Source: Glycomyces niveus
GTDB lineage: Bacteria; Actinomycetota; Actinomycetes; Mycobacteriales; Micromonosporaceae
Reading direction: 5' to 3'
Assembly: GCF_017592475.1 (NCBI RefSeq)
Contig: NZ_JAGFNP010000009.1
Coordinates: 124,001 to 188,000, forward strand
Length of the DNA stretch: 64,000 bases
Shown: in pieces, positions 51,102 to 59,512 of the stretch
How positions within the stretch are numbered: the stretch's first letter is position 1
Layout of the letters: each line of letters opens with the position of its first letter
Made by a program: the position numbers and the translations under genes
Notes under the pieces: model-generated
The model's database searches: none
Told to the model about the DNA's origin: nothing
The model's input: the letters and a program-made list of their open reading frames with translations, nothing else

Positions 51102-51855
51102 CGGCGGCTGCGCGGTCGCGGTCTCGGGCGCGACCGCGCAGCCATCCATCCGCACCGGGGGGAAGTCTCGGACCGGGGCCGGCTCGCGGTATCGGCGCGG
51201 GTCATGGATTGCAAGAGCAGATCCACAGTGGTTCGGTGTGAATGGATGTTGGATTCAATGTTCGTAGGTGCAATTCGCCTTTGCTGCGATCCCGAGTGGT
51301 GCGGCGATTTGCGAGCATCTTCTTTTCGGGCACCTCTTTTTGATCACGGCCAAGGCCCTGCTGTGCGATTCGGGAAGAGCGGCCGGATCGCGTGACGGCG
51401 GGTACGGGTCGAGGGGTGTCGAGTGCGTGTCAGTGACGCGGTGTGTCAGATCGGTGACGATCGTATGAGGCGCGAGGGTTCGTGTCAAGCGCACCCTGGA
51501 ATGCGTTTCCCCTGGGGTGCAAGTAAATGATCTGGCAATACTGGGACTCGATGATTCCATTGTGACCGGAAACGGCGCACAGGCAAACGCTCGCGTTGTG
51601 CGATCCGGGTGCGGCATCCCAGTGATCGGGACTATGTCCATCGTCACACCTAGCGCGCTACAGTGGAAGCGCGCCCCCGCTGAGCACCGCAATCATGACC
51701 CTGTGAGTCCGGTGAGAAGCCGCGACTCGCGCACCATCAACCTCAATGGATACGGCTGATCCCGTTCGGCCCCAATGGTATGGGAGCGCTACCTAATGCA
51801 ATTGCCCTCCCGGTGCTAGCCTTTGCCCGATCCCTCGGCGAAAGGTCCCCCTTCG
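51102..51855 (+). promoter_or_regulatory. Long upstream region of the chorismate operon
   Basis: 754 bp without a convincing gene. From about 51190 to 51780 base composition is distinctly lower in GC than the surroundings. No RNA gene could be recognised. At its right end a CebR-like box (51781-51794) and a -10-like TAGCCT with an upstream TG (51814-51822) precede the operon start. Confidence 0.4.
51781..51794. promoter_or_regulatory. CebR/LacI-like operator box
   Basis: TGGGAGCGCTACCT matches 12 of 14 bases of the TGGGAGCGCTCCCA box used by cellobiose-responsive CebR repressors. It lies 62 bp upstream of the first gene of the operon. Confidence 0.35.
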
Positions 51856-53397
51856 ATGAGCGCAGCCGCTGACCGCATCAAGATCGAATTGCGGCGCTAC
51901 GAGTGCCAGGCCGAAGACCCGTTCGTGTCGTTCATCCGACTCCGCGCCGCCGAAGGCGAGCAGCAGGTCTTCCTCCTCGAGTCCCTGGCGGGCCCCGCAG
52001 CCGACAAGACCCGCGCGGTGATCGGCGCGGCCCCGCTGCTCGACGTGGTCGTGCGCGACGGCGTCATCGAGCTCGACGGCCGCGAAGCCTGGCTCGCTTG
52101 GGCGGCCGAGCGCATGGCCGGCTTCGCGGGCACCCGGCCCGAAGGCGACCGGTTCTTCCGCCTCCACGAGCGCGCCGGACTCTGGGAGGCCCTGCGGCAC
52201 CTGGAGAGCGGCCTCGACGTCGACGGCCTTGACCACACGCGCTTCGGGTTCGGGTTCGTCGCCCTCCTCAGCTACGACGCCGTGACCTACATCGAGACCC
52301 TGCCCCGCCTCATCGAGGCCCACGACCGCGTCCCCGACGCCGTCTTCCGGATCTACCGCTCCGTCATCGAGATCGACCTCGTGAACGACGACGCCGAGCT
52401 CACCGTCGCCCACTGCCCCGCATGGGACGAGACCGACCCCGACGCCGTGCACCGCGCCGTCGAAGCGGCCCTCGCCGCCCCGGCCCCCGCGCCCGCCGCC
52501 GTCCCCGAACCGCCCCTCGGCGATGTCGAACCCGAGCTCACCATCGGCCCCGCGGCCTACGGCGAACGCGTCGAGCGCTCTTTGGACCGCATCCGCGCCG
52601 GCGACATCTACCAGGTCCAGATCGGCCACGAGGTCCGCATGCGCGGCAAACGGTCCGACCTCGACGTGTACCTGCGCATGCGCGCCAACAACCCCTCGCC
52701 GTACATGGGGTTCGTGCCCTTCGACGACCTCACGCTCCTCAGCGCCAGCCCCGAACTCCACGTGCGCATCGAAGCCGACCGGCTCACCATGCGGCCCATC
52801 GCCGGGACGGCCCGCCGCGGCGCCACCGCCGCCGAGGACGCCGCCCGCTCGATGCGGCTGCGCGGCGACGAGAAGGAGATCGCCGAACACATCATGCTCG
52901 TCGACCTGTGCCGCAACGACCTCGGCCGCGTCGCCGACCCCGGCTCCGTCGAGGTCGACGTCCTCATGAGCGTCGAGACGTACTCCCATGTCCTGCACCT
53001 GGTCTCCACAGTCACCGCCGACCTCGCCGCCGGTTTCGACGCCTACGACGTCATCCGCGCGACCTTCCCGGCCGGGACCATGACCGGCGCGCCGAAGCTG
53101 CGGGCCATGGAGATCATCGAGACCACCGAGACGAGCCGCCGCGGCATGTACGCGGGCGCGTTCGGCGTCATCGGCTTCGGCGGGTTCACCAACCTCGCCC
53201 TGAGCATCCGCACGATCGTCGCCTCCGGCGACGCCTACACGGCCCGGGCCTCCGCCGGGGTCGTCGCCGACTCCTCGCCCGAAGGCGAATGGCGCGAGAC
53301 CCTCGCGAAGCTCGGCTCCTCGATCCACGCCGTCGTCGGCCCCACCGCCGCGACCGACCCGGCCGCCGATCCCGCAACGAAGGGCGAAACCCCATGA
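51856..53397 (+). CDS. Chorismate aminase, TrpE-like (anthranilate/ADIC synthase)
   Basis: A 513-residue chorismate-binding enzyme. The C-terminal domain shows the full set: RIRAGDIYQVQIGHEV, NPSPYMGFVPFDDLTLLSASPE, RPIAGTARRG (near 314), EHIMLVDLCRNDLGRV, ATFPAGTMTGAPKLRAMEII, GVVADSSPEGEW. PIAGT marks anthranilate or 2-amino-2-deoxyisochorismate chemistry; aminodeoxychorismate synthases have PIKGT. It is coupled by ATGA overlap to a glutaminase gene and then to a flavoprotein, so a secondary-metabolic role making an anthranilate or enolpyruvoyl-anthranilate unit is likelier than tryptophan synthesis. ATG 51856 follows AAAGG. Confidence 0.85.
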   Translation: MSAAADRIKIELRRYECQAEDPFVSFIRLRAAEGEQQVFLLESLAGPAADKTRAVIGAAPLLDVVVRDGVIELDGREAWLAWAAERMAGFAGTRPEGDRFFRLHERAGLWEALRHLESGLDVDGLDHTRFGFGFVALLSYDAVTYIETLPRLIEAHDRVPDAVFRIYRSVIEIDLVNDDAELTVAHCPAWDETDPDAVHRAVEAALAAPAPAPAAVPEPPLGDVEPELTIGPAAYGERVERSLDRIRAGDIYQVQIGHEVRMRGKRSDLDVYLRMRANNPSPYMGFVPFDDLTLLSASPELHVRIEADRLTMRPIAGTARRGATAAEDAARSMRLRGDEKEIAEHIMLVDLCRNDLGRVADPGSVEVDVLMSVETYSHVLHLVSTVTADLAAGFDAYDVIRATFPAGTMTGAPKLRAMEIIETTETSRRGMYAGAFGVIGFGGFTNLALSIRTIVASGDAYTARASAGVVADSSPEGEWRETLAKLGSSIHAVVGPTAATDPAADPATKGETP

Positions 53398-53990
53398 AGG
53401 CCCTGCTCATCGACGCGTACGACAGCTTCGCGCACATCATCTACCAGTACCTGCGCGTCCTCGACATCGAGACGGACGTGATCCGCTCCGGCGACATCGC
53501 CCCCGCCGGCGCCCTCGCGCACGACGGCGACTTCGTGCTCCTCGGCCCCGGCCCCGGCACCCCCGAGGACTCCGGGCACGTCGAGATGGTCCGCGCCCTC
53601 GCCGGCGTCAAGCCCGTCCTCGGCGTCTGCCTCGGCCACCAGGCCATCGGCGTCGCTTTCGGCGCCAGCGTGCGGCCCGCCCGCCACCTCATGCACGGCA
53701 AGACCAGCGCCATCGGGCACGACGGCCGCGGCGTCTTCGCCGGGGCGCCGGAGCCATTGCGCGCCACCAGGTACCACTCGCTCATCGTCGTCGAGGACAC
53801 GCTCCCGGACGAACTCGAGGTCACCGCCCGCTCGACCGACGACGGCTACGTGATGGGCCTGCGCCACCGCCGCCACCTCGTCGAAGGCGTCCAGTTCCAC
53901 CCCGAGTCCATCCTCACCGAAGCCGGCATGGGACTCTTCGCCGGATTCGCCGCCGCCGTCCGCGATCAGCACGCCGGAGCGCCGGCATGA
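53394..53990 (+). CDS. Glutamine amidotransferase subunit (TrpG/PabA-like)
   Basis: A 198-residue class I glutaminase: catalytic C79 in GVCLGHQ, H169 and E171 in VQFHPES. It releases ammonia for the aminase encoded upstream, with which it overlaps (ATGA). The start MKALLIDAYDSFAHIIYQYL is the family N-terminus; the open frame upstream is a shadow of the aminase gene. Confidence 0.93.
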   Translation: MKALLIDAYDSFAHIIYQYLRVLDIETDVIRSGDIAPAGALAHDGDFVLLGPGPGTPEDSGHVEMVRALAGVKPVLGVCLGHQAIGVAFGASVRPARHLMHGKTSAIGHDGRGVFAGAPEPLRATRYHSLIVVEDTLPDELEVTARSTDDGYVMGLRHRRHLVEGVQFHPESILTEAGMGLFAGFAAAVRDQHAGAPA

Positions 53991-54610
53991 GGATCCTGAC
54001 GATCAACGGCTCCGAGCGGTCCCGCGGCTCCACCTGGCTCGCCGTCCAGGCCATCGTGGAGCGCGCCCACGCCCGCGGCTGCGACACCCACCAAGTGGAC
54101 CTCGCCGAGAAGCGCGTCATCCGCTGCGACTGCGGCCGCTGCAACTCCCGCCCCGACCCGTGCCCCGTGGACGACGACGTGGCCGAGATCGTCGGCGACA
54201 TGATCGCCGCCGACGCCGTGTTCCTCGCCGCGCCCGTGCACGGCTTCGGCCTCTCCTCGCTCATGCAGACCTTCGTCGAACGCGCCGGGGTCGGGCACCT
54301 GCGCTTCGAACGGCCCCTGACGAACACGATCGGCGCCGTCGTCGTCATCGGCCGCCGCTACGGCCACCTCGACGTGCACGCCCAACTCCTGCACAACCTC
54401 CTGCTCAACCGCTTCATCATCGTCGGCAGCGGCTTCCCGGTGACCATCCACTCCGGCGGCGAGCAGGGCGTCCTCTCCGACACCGAGGGCATGGAGGCCC
54501 TGCACCGCACCGTGGACCGCATCATCGACATCGGCACCGCCCTCGCCGAGTCCGGGACGCGGCTGCCGCGCCCGGCCCAGGTCGAGCGGCGCGTCGGCAG
54601 GACGAGCTGA
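53987..54610 (+). CDS. Cys-rich flavodoxin-fold oxidoreductase
   Basis: A 207-residue NAD(P)H-dependent FMN reductase/iron-sulfur flavoprotein type. The FMN phosphate loop is INGSERSRGSTW (7-18). A cysteine cluster C47-x-C49-x2-C52-x6-C59 followed by DDD is the spacing seen in iron-sulfur flavoproteins. Conserved FLAAPVHGFGLSSLMQTFVER follows. ATGA overlap with the glutaminase gene makes joint function likely. In known benzoxazolinate and C-1027 pathways an FMN enzyme of this class oxidises the aminated chorismate product, which is the proposed role here. Confidence 0.78.
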   Translation: MRILTINGSERSRGSTWLAVQAIVERAHARGCDTHQVDLAEKRVIRCDCGRCNSRPDPCPVDDDVAEIVGDMIAADAVFLAAPVHGFGLSSLMQTFVERAGVGHLRFERPLTNTIGAVVVIGRRYGHLDVHAQLLHNLLLNRFIIVGSGFPVTIHSGGEQGVLSDTEGMEALHRTVDRIIDIGTALAESGTRLPRPAQVERRVGRTS

Positions 54611-54614
54611 CCGG

Positions 54615-55832
54615 GTGACCGCGACAGACGCGCCCGCCCGCACCGGCGGGCTCGGCCTCCTCATCGGCAGCAAGTTCGCCTCGACCGTCGCCTACGCGAC
54701 CTCGTGGGTGCTGCTGCCGCTCTACGTCTACCAGGAGAGCGGGTCGGCGGTCCTCACCGCGCTCGCCTCCGCCGCCAACGTGCTCCCGTTCCTCCTCTTC
54801 GGACTCGTCGCGGGCGCCGCGGTCGACCGCTCCTCGCCGGTGCGGGTCATGGCCGCGATGGAGGTCGCCAACGCCGCCGTGCTCCTGTGCGTGCCGCTCC
54901 TCGCCGCCACCGTCGGCGCGGGCCCGCTCGTGCTGTGCGCCATCGGGTTCGCCTCCGCGACCGCGTACGTGTGGTTCGACGTCGCCAGCGCCGCGCTCGT
55001 CCCCGCGCTGGCCGGGACCGACGGGGTCTTCCGCGCGAACAGCCATCTGTGGATGACCACCACGGTCCTCACCGCCGTGGCGGCCCCGGTCGGCTACTTC
55101 CTGCTCGACTCGCTCCGGCTCGGCCCCACGTTCGCGGCCCTCGCGGGCTGCTACCTCGTCTCGGCCGTGCTCGTCGCCGCGATCCGGCACGCCCCGGAGG
55201 CGACAGGACCGTCCCGACCCGAGAGAGGCGCGGTCTGGGCCGGGGTCAAATACCTTGCGGCCCATCCGCTCCTGCGAACTTACACAGCGGTCAACGTGGG
55301 CGTCGGCGTGAGCGCCGGGGCCGTCTACGGGATGCTCGTCGTGTTCGCCTCGCGGGCGCTCGGCCTCCCGAGCGACGACTACCGGGTGGCGTGGATCGTC
55401 GCCGCCTCCGGCGTCGGCGCGCTCATCGGGGCGATCGCGGCCCGCCGCTTCAAGCACGTGCCGCCGATCCCCGCCGCCCGCTGGATGACCGGGCTCGACC
55501 TGGTCCTGCTGCTGTCCTACGCGGCCGCGCCGTCGTGGTGGGCCGCCGCCGCACTCCTCTCGTGCTGGAACGCCGTCCACACCTGCTTCCTCGTCGTGGG
55601 CATCTCGGTGCGCCAGACCGCGACCCCGCAGCGGCTCCAGGGCCGCGTGAACGCCATGGGCCGCATGATCGTCTGGGGCTCGGTGCCGCTCGGTACGCTG
55701 CTGTGCGGAGCCCTCACCGAGCTCGCCGGTCCACGATGGGCACTGGCCACCCTGGGCGTGTTCGCGCTCGCGGGCCTCGTCGTCGCCGTGCGCGCCCCGA
55801 GCGCGCTCGCCATGGAGAAAGTTGCGCAATGA
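54615..55832 (+). CDS. MFS exporter of the biosynthetic operon
   Basis: A 405-residue major facilitator of the MFS_3/enterobactin-exporter type: GLLIGSKFASTVAYATSWVLLPLYVY, then LLFGLVAGAAVDRSS (motif A region) and RLQGRVNAMGRMIVWGSVPLGTLLCGAL in the second half. Begins with GTG four bases after the flavoprotein stop and overlaps the next gene. Probably exports the end product. Confidence 0.85.
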   Translation: MTATDAPARTGGLGLLIGSKFASTVAYATSWVLLPLYVYQESGSAVLTALASAANVLPFLLFGLVAGAAVDRSSPVRVMAAMEVANAAVLLCVPLLAATVGAGPLVLCAIGFASATAYVWFDVASAALVPALAGTDGVFRANSHLWMTTTVLTAVAAPVGYFLLDSLRLGPTFAALAGCYLVSAVLVAAIRHAPEATGPSRPERGAVWAGVKYLAAHPLLRTYTAVNVGVGVSAGAVYGMLVVFASRALGLPSDDYRVAWIVAASGVGALIGAIAARRFKHVPPIPAARWMTGLDLVLLLSYAAAPSWWAAAALLSCWNAVHTCFLVVGISVRQTATPQRLQGRVNAMGRMIVWGSVPLGTLLCGALTELAGPRWALATLGVFALAGLVVAVRAPSALAMEKVAQ

Positions 55833-57040
55833 CCGAATCCCGTCCACTGAGGGTGCTGTTCGTCGCCTTCAGCCGCTCCAGCCTCGGGCACGTGACGCGC
55901 ATGCGCACGGCCGCAAGGCGGTTCGCCGACGCCGGGCACACTGTGGCCGTCGCCGCCCACGAAGAGGTGCGGCACCTGGTCGAGCACGCGGGGCTGGACT
56001 GGATCGGCGTCGACGAGATCGGGCCCGCCCCGGCCTGGCGCGGCATGAACGACGTCGCGAGCCTGCGCGCGTTCGCCCGCACGCGGCTCGCCAGCCCCGA
56101 GTACGTGGAGGCGTCACTGCGCGACGAGCTGCGCGCGATCGCCGACTTCGCGCCCGACGCGGTCGTGAGCGACATGCGGAACACCGCCTCCGTGGCGGCG
56201 TCCATGCGCGGCCTGCCGAGCTTCACCTGCCACAACCTGCGGCTCTTCAAGCACCCCATGCACGCCGTGCTCCCGGAGATCCTGGCGACCCTGGCGCAGG
56301 TCGGGATCGCCCCGGAGCACCGCCGGCCGCTCGGCGACGCGGTGCTCGTGCCCGACCTCGCGCTGCTCGACCCGCTCGCGGACATCCCCGCCGAGACCGC
56401 CGCGCTCGTGGCCGGGCTGACCGCCGAGATCCGGCACGTCGGCCCGCTCGTCCCGCGCGACCTGCTCGAGCAGCCCGTCGCCGCCGAACGCGAACCGGTC
56501 CTGAACGTGACGCTCGGCGGTTCGGGCGCGGGGGACCAGGACCTGCTGCGAATCGTGGCCGCCGCGAGCGGCCTCGGGGTGCGCCTCGCGGTGACCCTCG
56601 GTGTTGAGGGGCCCGGCAGCGACGCGCTCGCCGAGCAGGTGCGCGCCGCCGCGGGCGACGCGGACCTCGACATCGCGGCGTTCCGCCACGACGCGGTCGA
56701 TCTCATGGCGCGCAGCACCGCCGCCGTCGTCCACGGCGGACACTCCTCGCTCATCGAAGGCCTGCTGTGCGCGACGCCGCTGGTGTTCGTGCCGGCCTCG
56801 GCCGAGCAGCGCGGCAATGCCGCCCGCGTCGCAGGTCTGGGCCTCGGTGCCGTTGTAGCCGAAGACGATCCGGTCGAGACCGTCGCGGAGACGATCCGGG
56901 CCGCGCTGCGCGCCGACCGGGCCGCCCACACCGGGTTCGCGAACGTGCTGCGGGCCGCCGACGGCGCGGGCGCGATGCTCGACGCCGTCGAGCGGGCCGT
57001 CGCGCTGCGCCGCGCCACGGGAGGCGTCGATGCGCGCTGA
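55829..57040 (+). CDS. Glycosyltransferase, GT1/GT28-like (GT-B fold)
   Basis: A 403-residue GT-B transferase. The N-terminal Rossmann half starts VLFVAFSRSSLGHVTRMRTAARRFADAGHTV. The C-terminal nucleotide-sugar site is LNVTLGGSGAGDQDLL, then VHGGHSSLIEGLLCATPLVFVPASAEQRGNAARV, close to the HxG/E motif of MGT and MurG-type enzymes. It likely adds a hexose to the product of the operon. ATG 55829 overlaps the MFS stop (ATGA); the frame is open further upstream as a shadow. Confidence 0.86.
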   Translation: MTESRPLRVLFVAFSRSSLGHVTRMRTAARRFADAGHTVAVAAHEEVRHLVEHAGLDWIGVDEIGPAPAWRGMNDVASLRAFARTRLASPEYVEASLRDELRAIADFAPDAVVSDMRNTASVAASMRGLPSFTCHNLRLFKHPMHAVLPEILATLAQVGIAPEHRRPLGDAVLVPDLALLDPLADIPAETAALVAGLTAEIRHVGPLVPRDLLEQPVAAEREPVLNVTLGGSGAGDQDLLRIVAAASGLGVRLAVTLGVEGPGSDALAEQVRAAAGDADLDIAAFRHDAVDLMARSTAAVVHGGHSSLIEGLLCATPLVFVPASAEQRGNAARVAGLGLGAVVAEDDPVETVAETIRAALRADRAAHTGFANVLRAADGAGAMLDAVERAVALRRATGGVDAR

Positions 57041-58118
57041 GATCCGCCTGTCCACGGCGATCATGACCCATCCGGCCCGTGAGGACCGCGCGGCCAAGCT
57101 CGCCGAGTCGCTGCCGGGGCTCAACCCGGCGATCGTCGTCGACGAGGGCGAGCCGGGCCGGGGCAACCTCGCCAACGCCTTGCGCGCCTGGGCCGCGGTG
57201 GGGGAGGACGCCACCCACCACCTGGTGCTCCAAGACGACGTCGTCCCCTGCGACGGCTTCCCCGCGCTCATGCACCGCGCCGTGGCCGCGCGGCCCGCCG
57301 ACGCGATCAGCCTGTTCTGCGAGTGGGGTTCGCGCAGCGCGACCCTCGCGCGCGCCGCGGCCCGCCGCGGCTGGGCCTGGGCGCGCGCGGTCGACATGTA
57401 CACCCCGTCCCAGGGGCTCGTCCTGCCGCGCGAGACCGCCTTGGCGTTCGCGGCCGTCGAGGACACCGGCGGGGCGGACGACCACGCGCTCGTCGACTAC
57501 CTGCGCGGCAACGGGATCGCGAACGTCGTCACCGTCCCGAACCTGCTCGAGCACGACGACCGGTTGAGCCTGACCGCCAACGGCTTCCAAGGCCCGCGCC
57601 TGTCGGTCTGCACCGCGCCCGCCGGGGCCGACCTCGACTTCGAGACGCCCGTGGCCGGGACCGGCCTCACCCGCCTGCCGTACGCGTCCTGGATGCGCGT
57701 CCACGCCGAATGGTTCTACTGCGGCGAGACGCCCCAGAACTACACCTGGCTCGGCGACTTCGGCGACACGCGGCTGCCCGAGGGGTTCCGCAAGGCCGAC
57801 CTCGCCGACCGGTTCCGCGCCGACCTCGCCCAAGTCGGCGCGCCCCTGACGCAGGCGGTGAGCGAACTGGCGCTCTTCGAGTACTGGACCGTCCACTTCG
57901 CGCTCGGACTCGTCCAGCCCGGACCGCTCGAGACCCGGCCCGGCCCGTTCGCCGAGGCCGCGTTCGCGACCGCGTTCCCCGGGCTGTTCCGCCGCTACCT
58001 GCCGATGACCGCCGTCGAAGCGCTGCGCGGCAGCGCGGGCCGCCTCGCCGCCGCCGCGTTCGAGCACGGTGCCGCCGCCGACATCGAACGGCCGCACGCT
58101 GAATGGCACGAACGGTGA
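57030..58118 (+). CDS. Glycosyltransferase-like protein of unclear family
   Basis: A 362-residue protein. It opens EIRLSTAIMTHPAREDRAAKLAESLPGLNPAIVVDEG and has HHLVLQDDVVPCDGF, a DDV metal-type motif as in GT-A enzymes (GT2/GT25-like). LFCEWGSRSATLARAAARRGWAWARAVDMYTPSQGLVLPRE fits the acceptor part. The C-terminal 150 residues are not recognised. It overlaps the previous gene by 11 bp and the P450 gene by 16 bp. Confidence 0.62.
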   Translation: MRAEIRLSTAIMTHPAREDRAAKLAESLPGLNPAIVVDEGEPGRGNLANALRAWAAVGEDATHHLVLQDDVVPCDGFPALMHRAVAARPADAISLFCEWGSRSATLARAAARRGWAWARAVDMYTPSQGLVLPRETALAFAAVEDTGGADDHALVDYLRGNGIANVVTVPNLLEHDDRLSLTANGFQGPRLSVCTAPAGADLDFETPVAGTGLTRLPYASWMRVHAEWFYCGETPQNYTWLGDFGDTRLPEGFRKADLADRFRADLAQVGAPLTQAVSELALFEYWTVHFALGLVQPGPLETRPGPFAEAAFATAFPGLFRRYLPMTAVEALRGSAGRLAAAAFEHGAAADIERPHAEWHER

Positions 58119-59512
58119 CCGTCCCCGGGCCGCCCCCGCACCGCTGGCTCGGGCGGCGGCGCAACGCCCACGAGTACGCCGTGGACCCCGTCGGCTACAC
58201 CGCGCGCCTGTACCACGAGCACGGTCCCGTCGCCGGACTCGTGCAAGGCGACCGCAAGCAGGTCTTCGCGTTCGGGCTCGAGCACAACCGGGCCGTGCTC
58301 ACCCGCGGCGACACCTTCCACACCGTGCTCGAATACGCGATCCCGCAGGGCATCCGCGACGCCAGGCGCGGCATCGGCCTGCTCAACATGAACGGCCCCG
58401 AGCACCGGCAGGCCCGCCGCGTCGCCACCCCCTCCTTCAAACCCCAAGCGGCCCTGACGCATCGGGGCCTGATCGCCCGCCTCGCCGCCGAGGAAGTCGA
58501 CTCGTGGACCCCCGGCGAGCCCTTCGACCTGACCGACCGGATGCGCCGCCTCACCCTGCGGATCGCCTGCCTGTGCTTCTTCGGCGCCGACATCGCCGAC
58601 CGCGCCGACCACATCGGACGCATGGTGCAGGACATGCTCGCGCTTCGCTACTTCGCCTCGTCGATCCGGTACTTCCCGTTCGACCTCCCTGGCACCCCCT
58701 ACCGGCGGCTCCTCACCGTGATCCGCCGCCTCGACGACGCCCTCGCCGACATCATCGAGGCCCGTCGCGCCGGCGGCGACAGGCCCGACCTCCTCCAGTC
58801 CCTCATGGACGCCCGCGACGACGGTCGCGGCTTCAGCGACGACCAGCTCGTCGGCCAGCTCACCACCCTCCTCGTCGCCGGGCACGAGACCTCCTCCAAT
58901 ACCCTCGCCTGGACGCTCCTGCTCCTCTCCCAGCACCCCGCCGAGTACGACGAGCTCCTCGCCGACCTCCCCGAACAGCCCGGCACCGACTTCACGTTCC
59001 CGGCGAGCCTCGACCACGTCCTCAAAGAGACTCTGCGGCTCCTCCCGCCCGGCCCCAACACCTCCCGGATCGCCGTGCAGCCCACCGCGATCGGCGGCCA
59101 CGAGATCCCCGCCTGGTGCCAGATCGTCACCAGCAAGTTCGCCACCCACCGCGACCCCGCGGTCTTCCCCGAACCCCTGCGGTTCCGACCGGGTCGCTGG
59201 GCGACCGCCAGACCGAGCCTCTACGAGTACCTGCCCTACGGCGCGGGCCCGCACGCCTGCATCGGCGCGGCCTTCGCCGACCTCGAGATGAAGACCGTGC
59301 TCGCCGCCGTCCTCGGCCGCTACCGCCTCGACCCGGCCCCCGGCGCGGTCGTCTCCCGCCAGGTCGGACTCATGATGGCCCCCAAGGGACCCGTGCCCGT
59401 GATCGCACGCCCCCGCAGCGACCCCGCCCCGCCGCGCACCGCGCTCGCGGGCGACATCCACGACATGGTGGACCTCGACGGCGAGACCCGATGGAGGCTC
59501 GGATGGCAGTGA
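58103..59512 (+). CDS. Cytochrome P450
   Basis: A 469-residue P450. I-helix AGHETSSNTLAW, K-helix KETLRLLPPG (ExxR), and heme ligand C386 in YGAGPHACIG, where the usual leading phenylalanine is tyrosine. The sequence is of the longer CYP102/CYP4-like class and not the short actinomycete CYP107 type. It should hydroxylate or couple the operon product; no ferredoxin gene adjoins. A 57-residue tail follows the last P450 strand. Overlaps genes on both sides (16 bp and 10 bp). Confidence 0.92.
   Translation: MARTVTVPGPPPHRWLGRRRNAHEYAVDPVGYTARLYHEHGPVAGLVQGDRKQVFAFGLEHNRAVLTRGDTFHTVLEYAIPQGIRDARRGIGLLNMNGPEHRQARRVATPSFKPQAALTHRGLIARLAAEEVDSWTPGEPFDLTDRMRRLTLRIACLCFFGADIADRADHIGRMVQDMLALRYFASSIRYFPFDLPGTPYRRLLTVIRRLDDALADIIEARRAGGDRPDLLQSLMDARDDGRGFSDDQLVGQLTTLLVAGHETSSNTLAWTLLLLSQHPAEYDELLADLPEQPGTDFTFPASLDHVLKETLRLLPPGPNTSRIAVQPTAIGGHEIPAWCQIVTSKFATHRDPAVFPEPLRFRPGRWATARPSLYEYLPYGAGPHACIGAAFADLEMKTVLAAVLGRYRLDPAPGAVVSRQVGLMMAPKGPVPVIARPRSDPAPPRTALAGDIHDMVDLDGETRWRLGWQ

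Noticed and set aside
51102..51855. Possible tRNA, riboswitch or T-box leader for the TrpE-like operon
   Set aside because: No cloverleaf, T-box or short Trp-rich leader peptide could be traced in this region.
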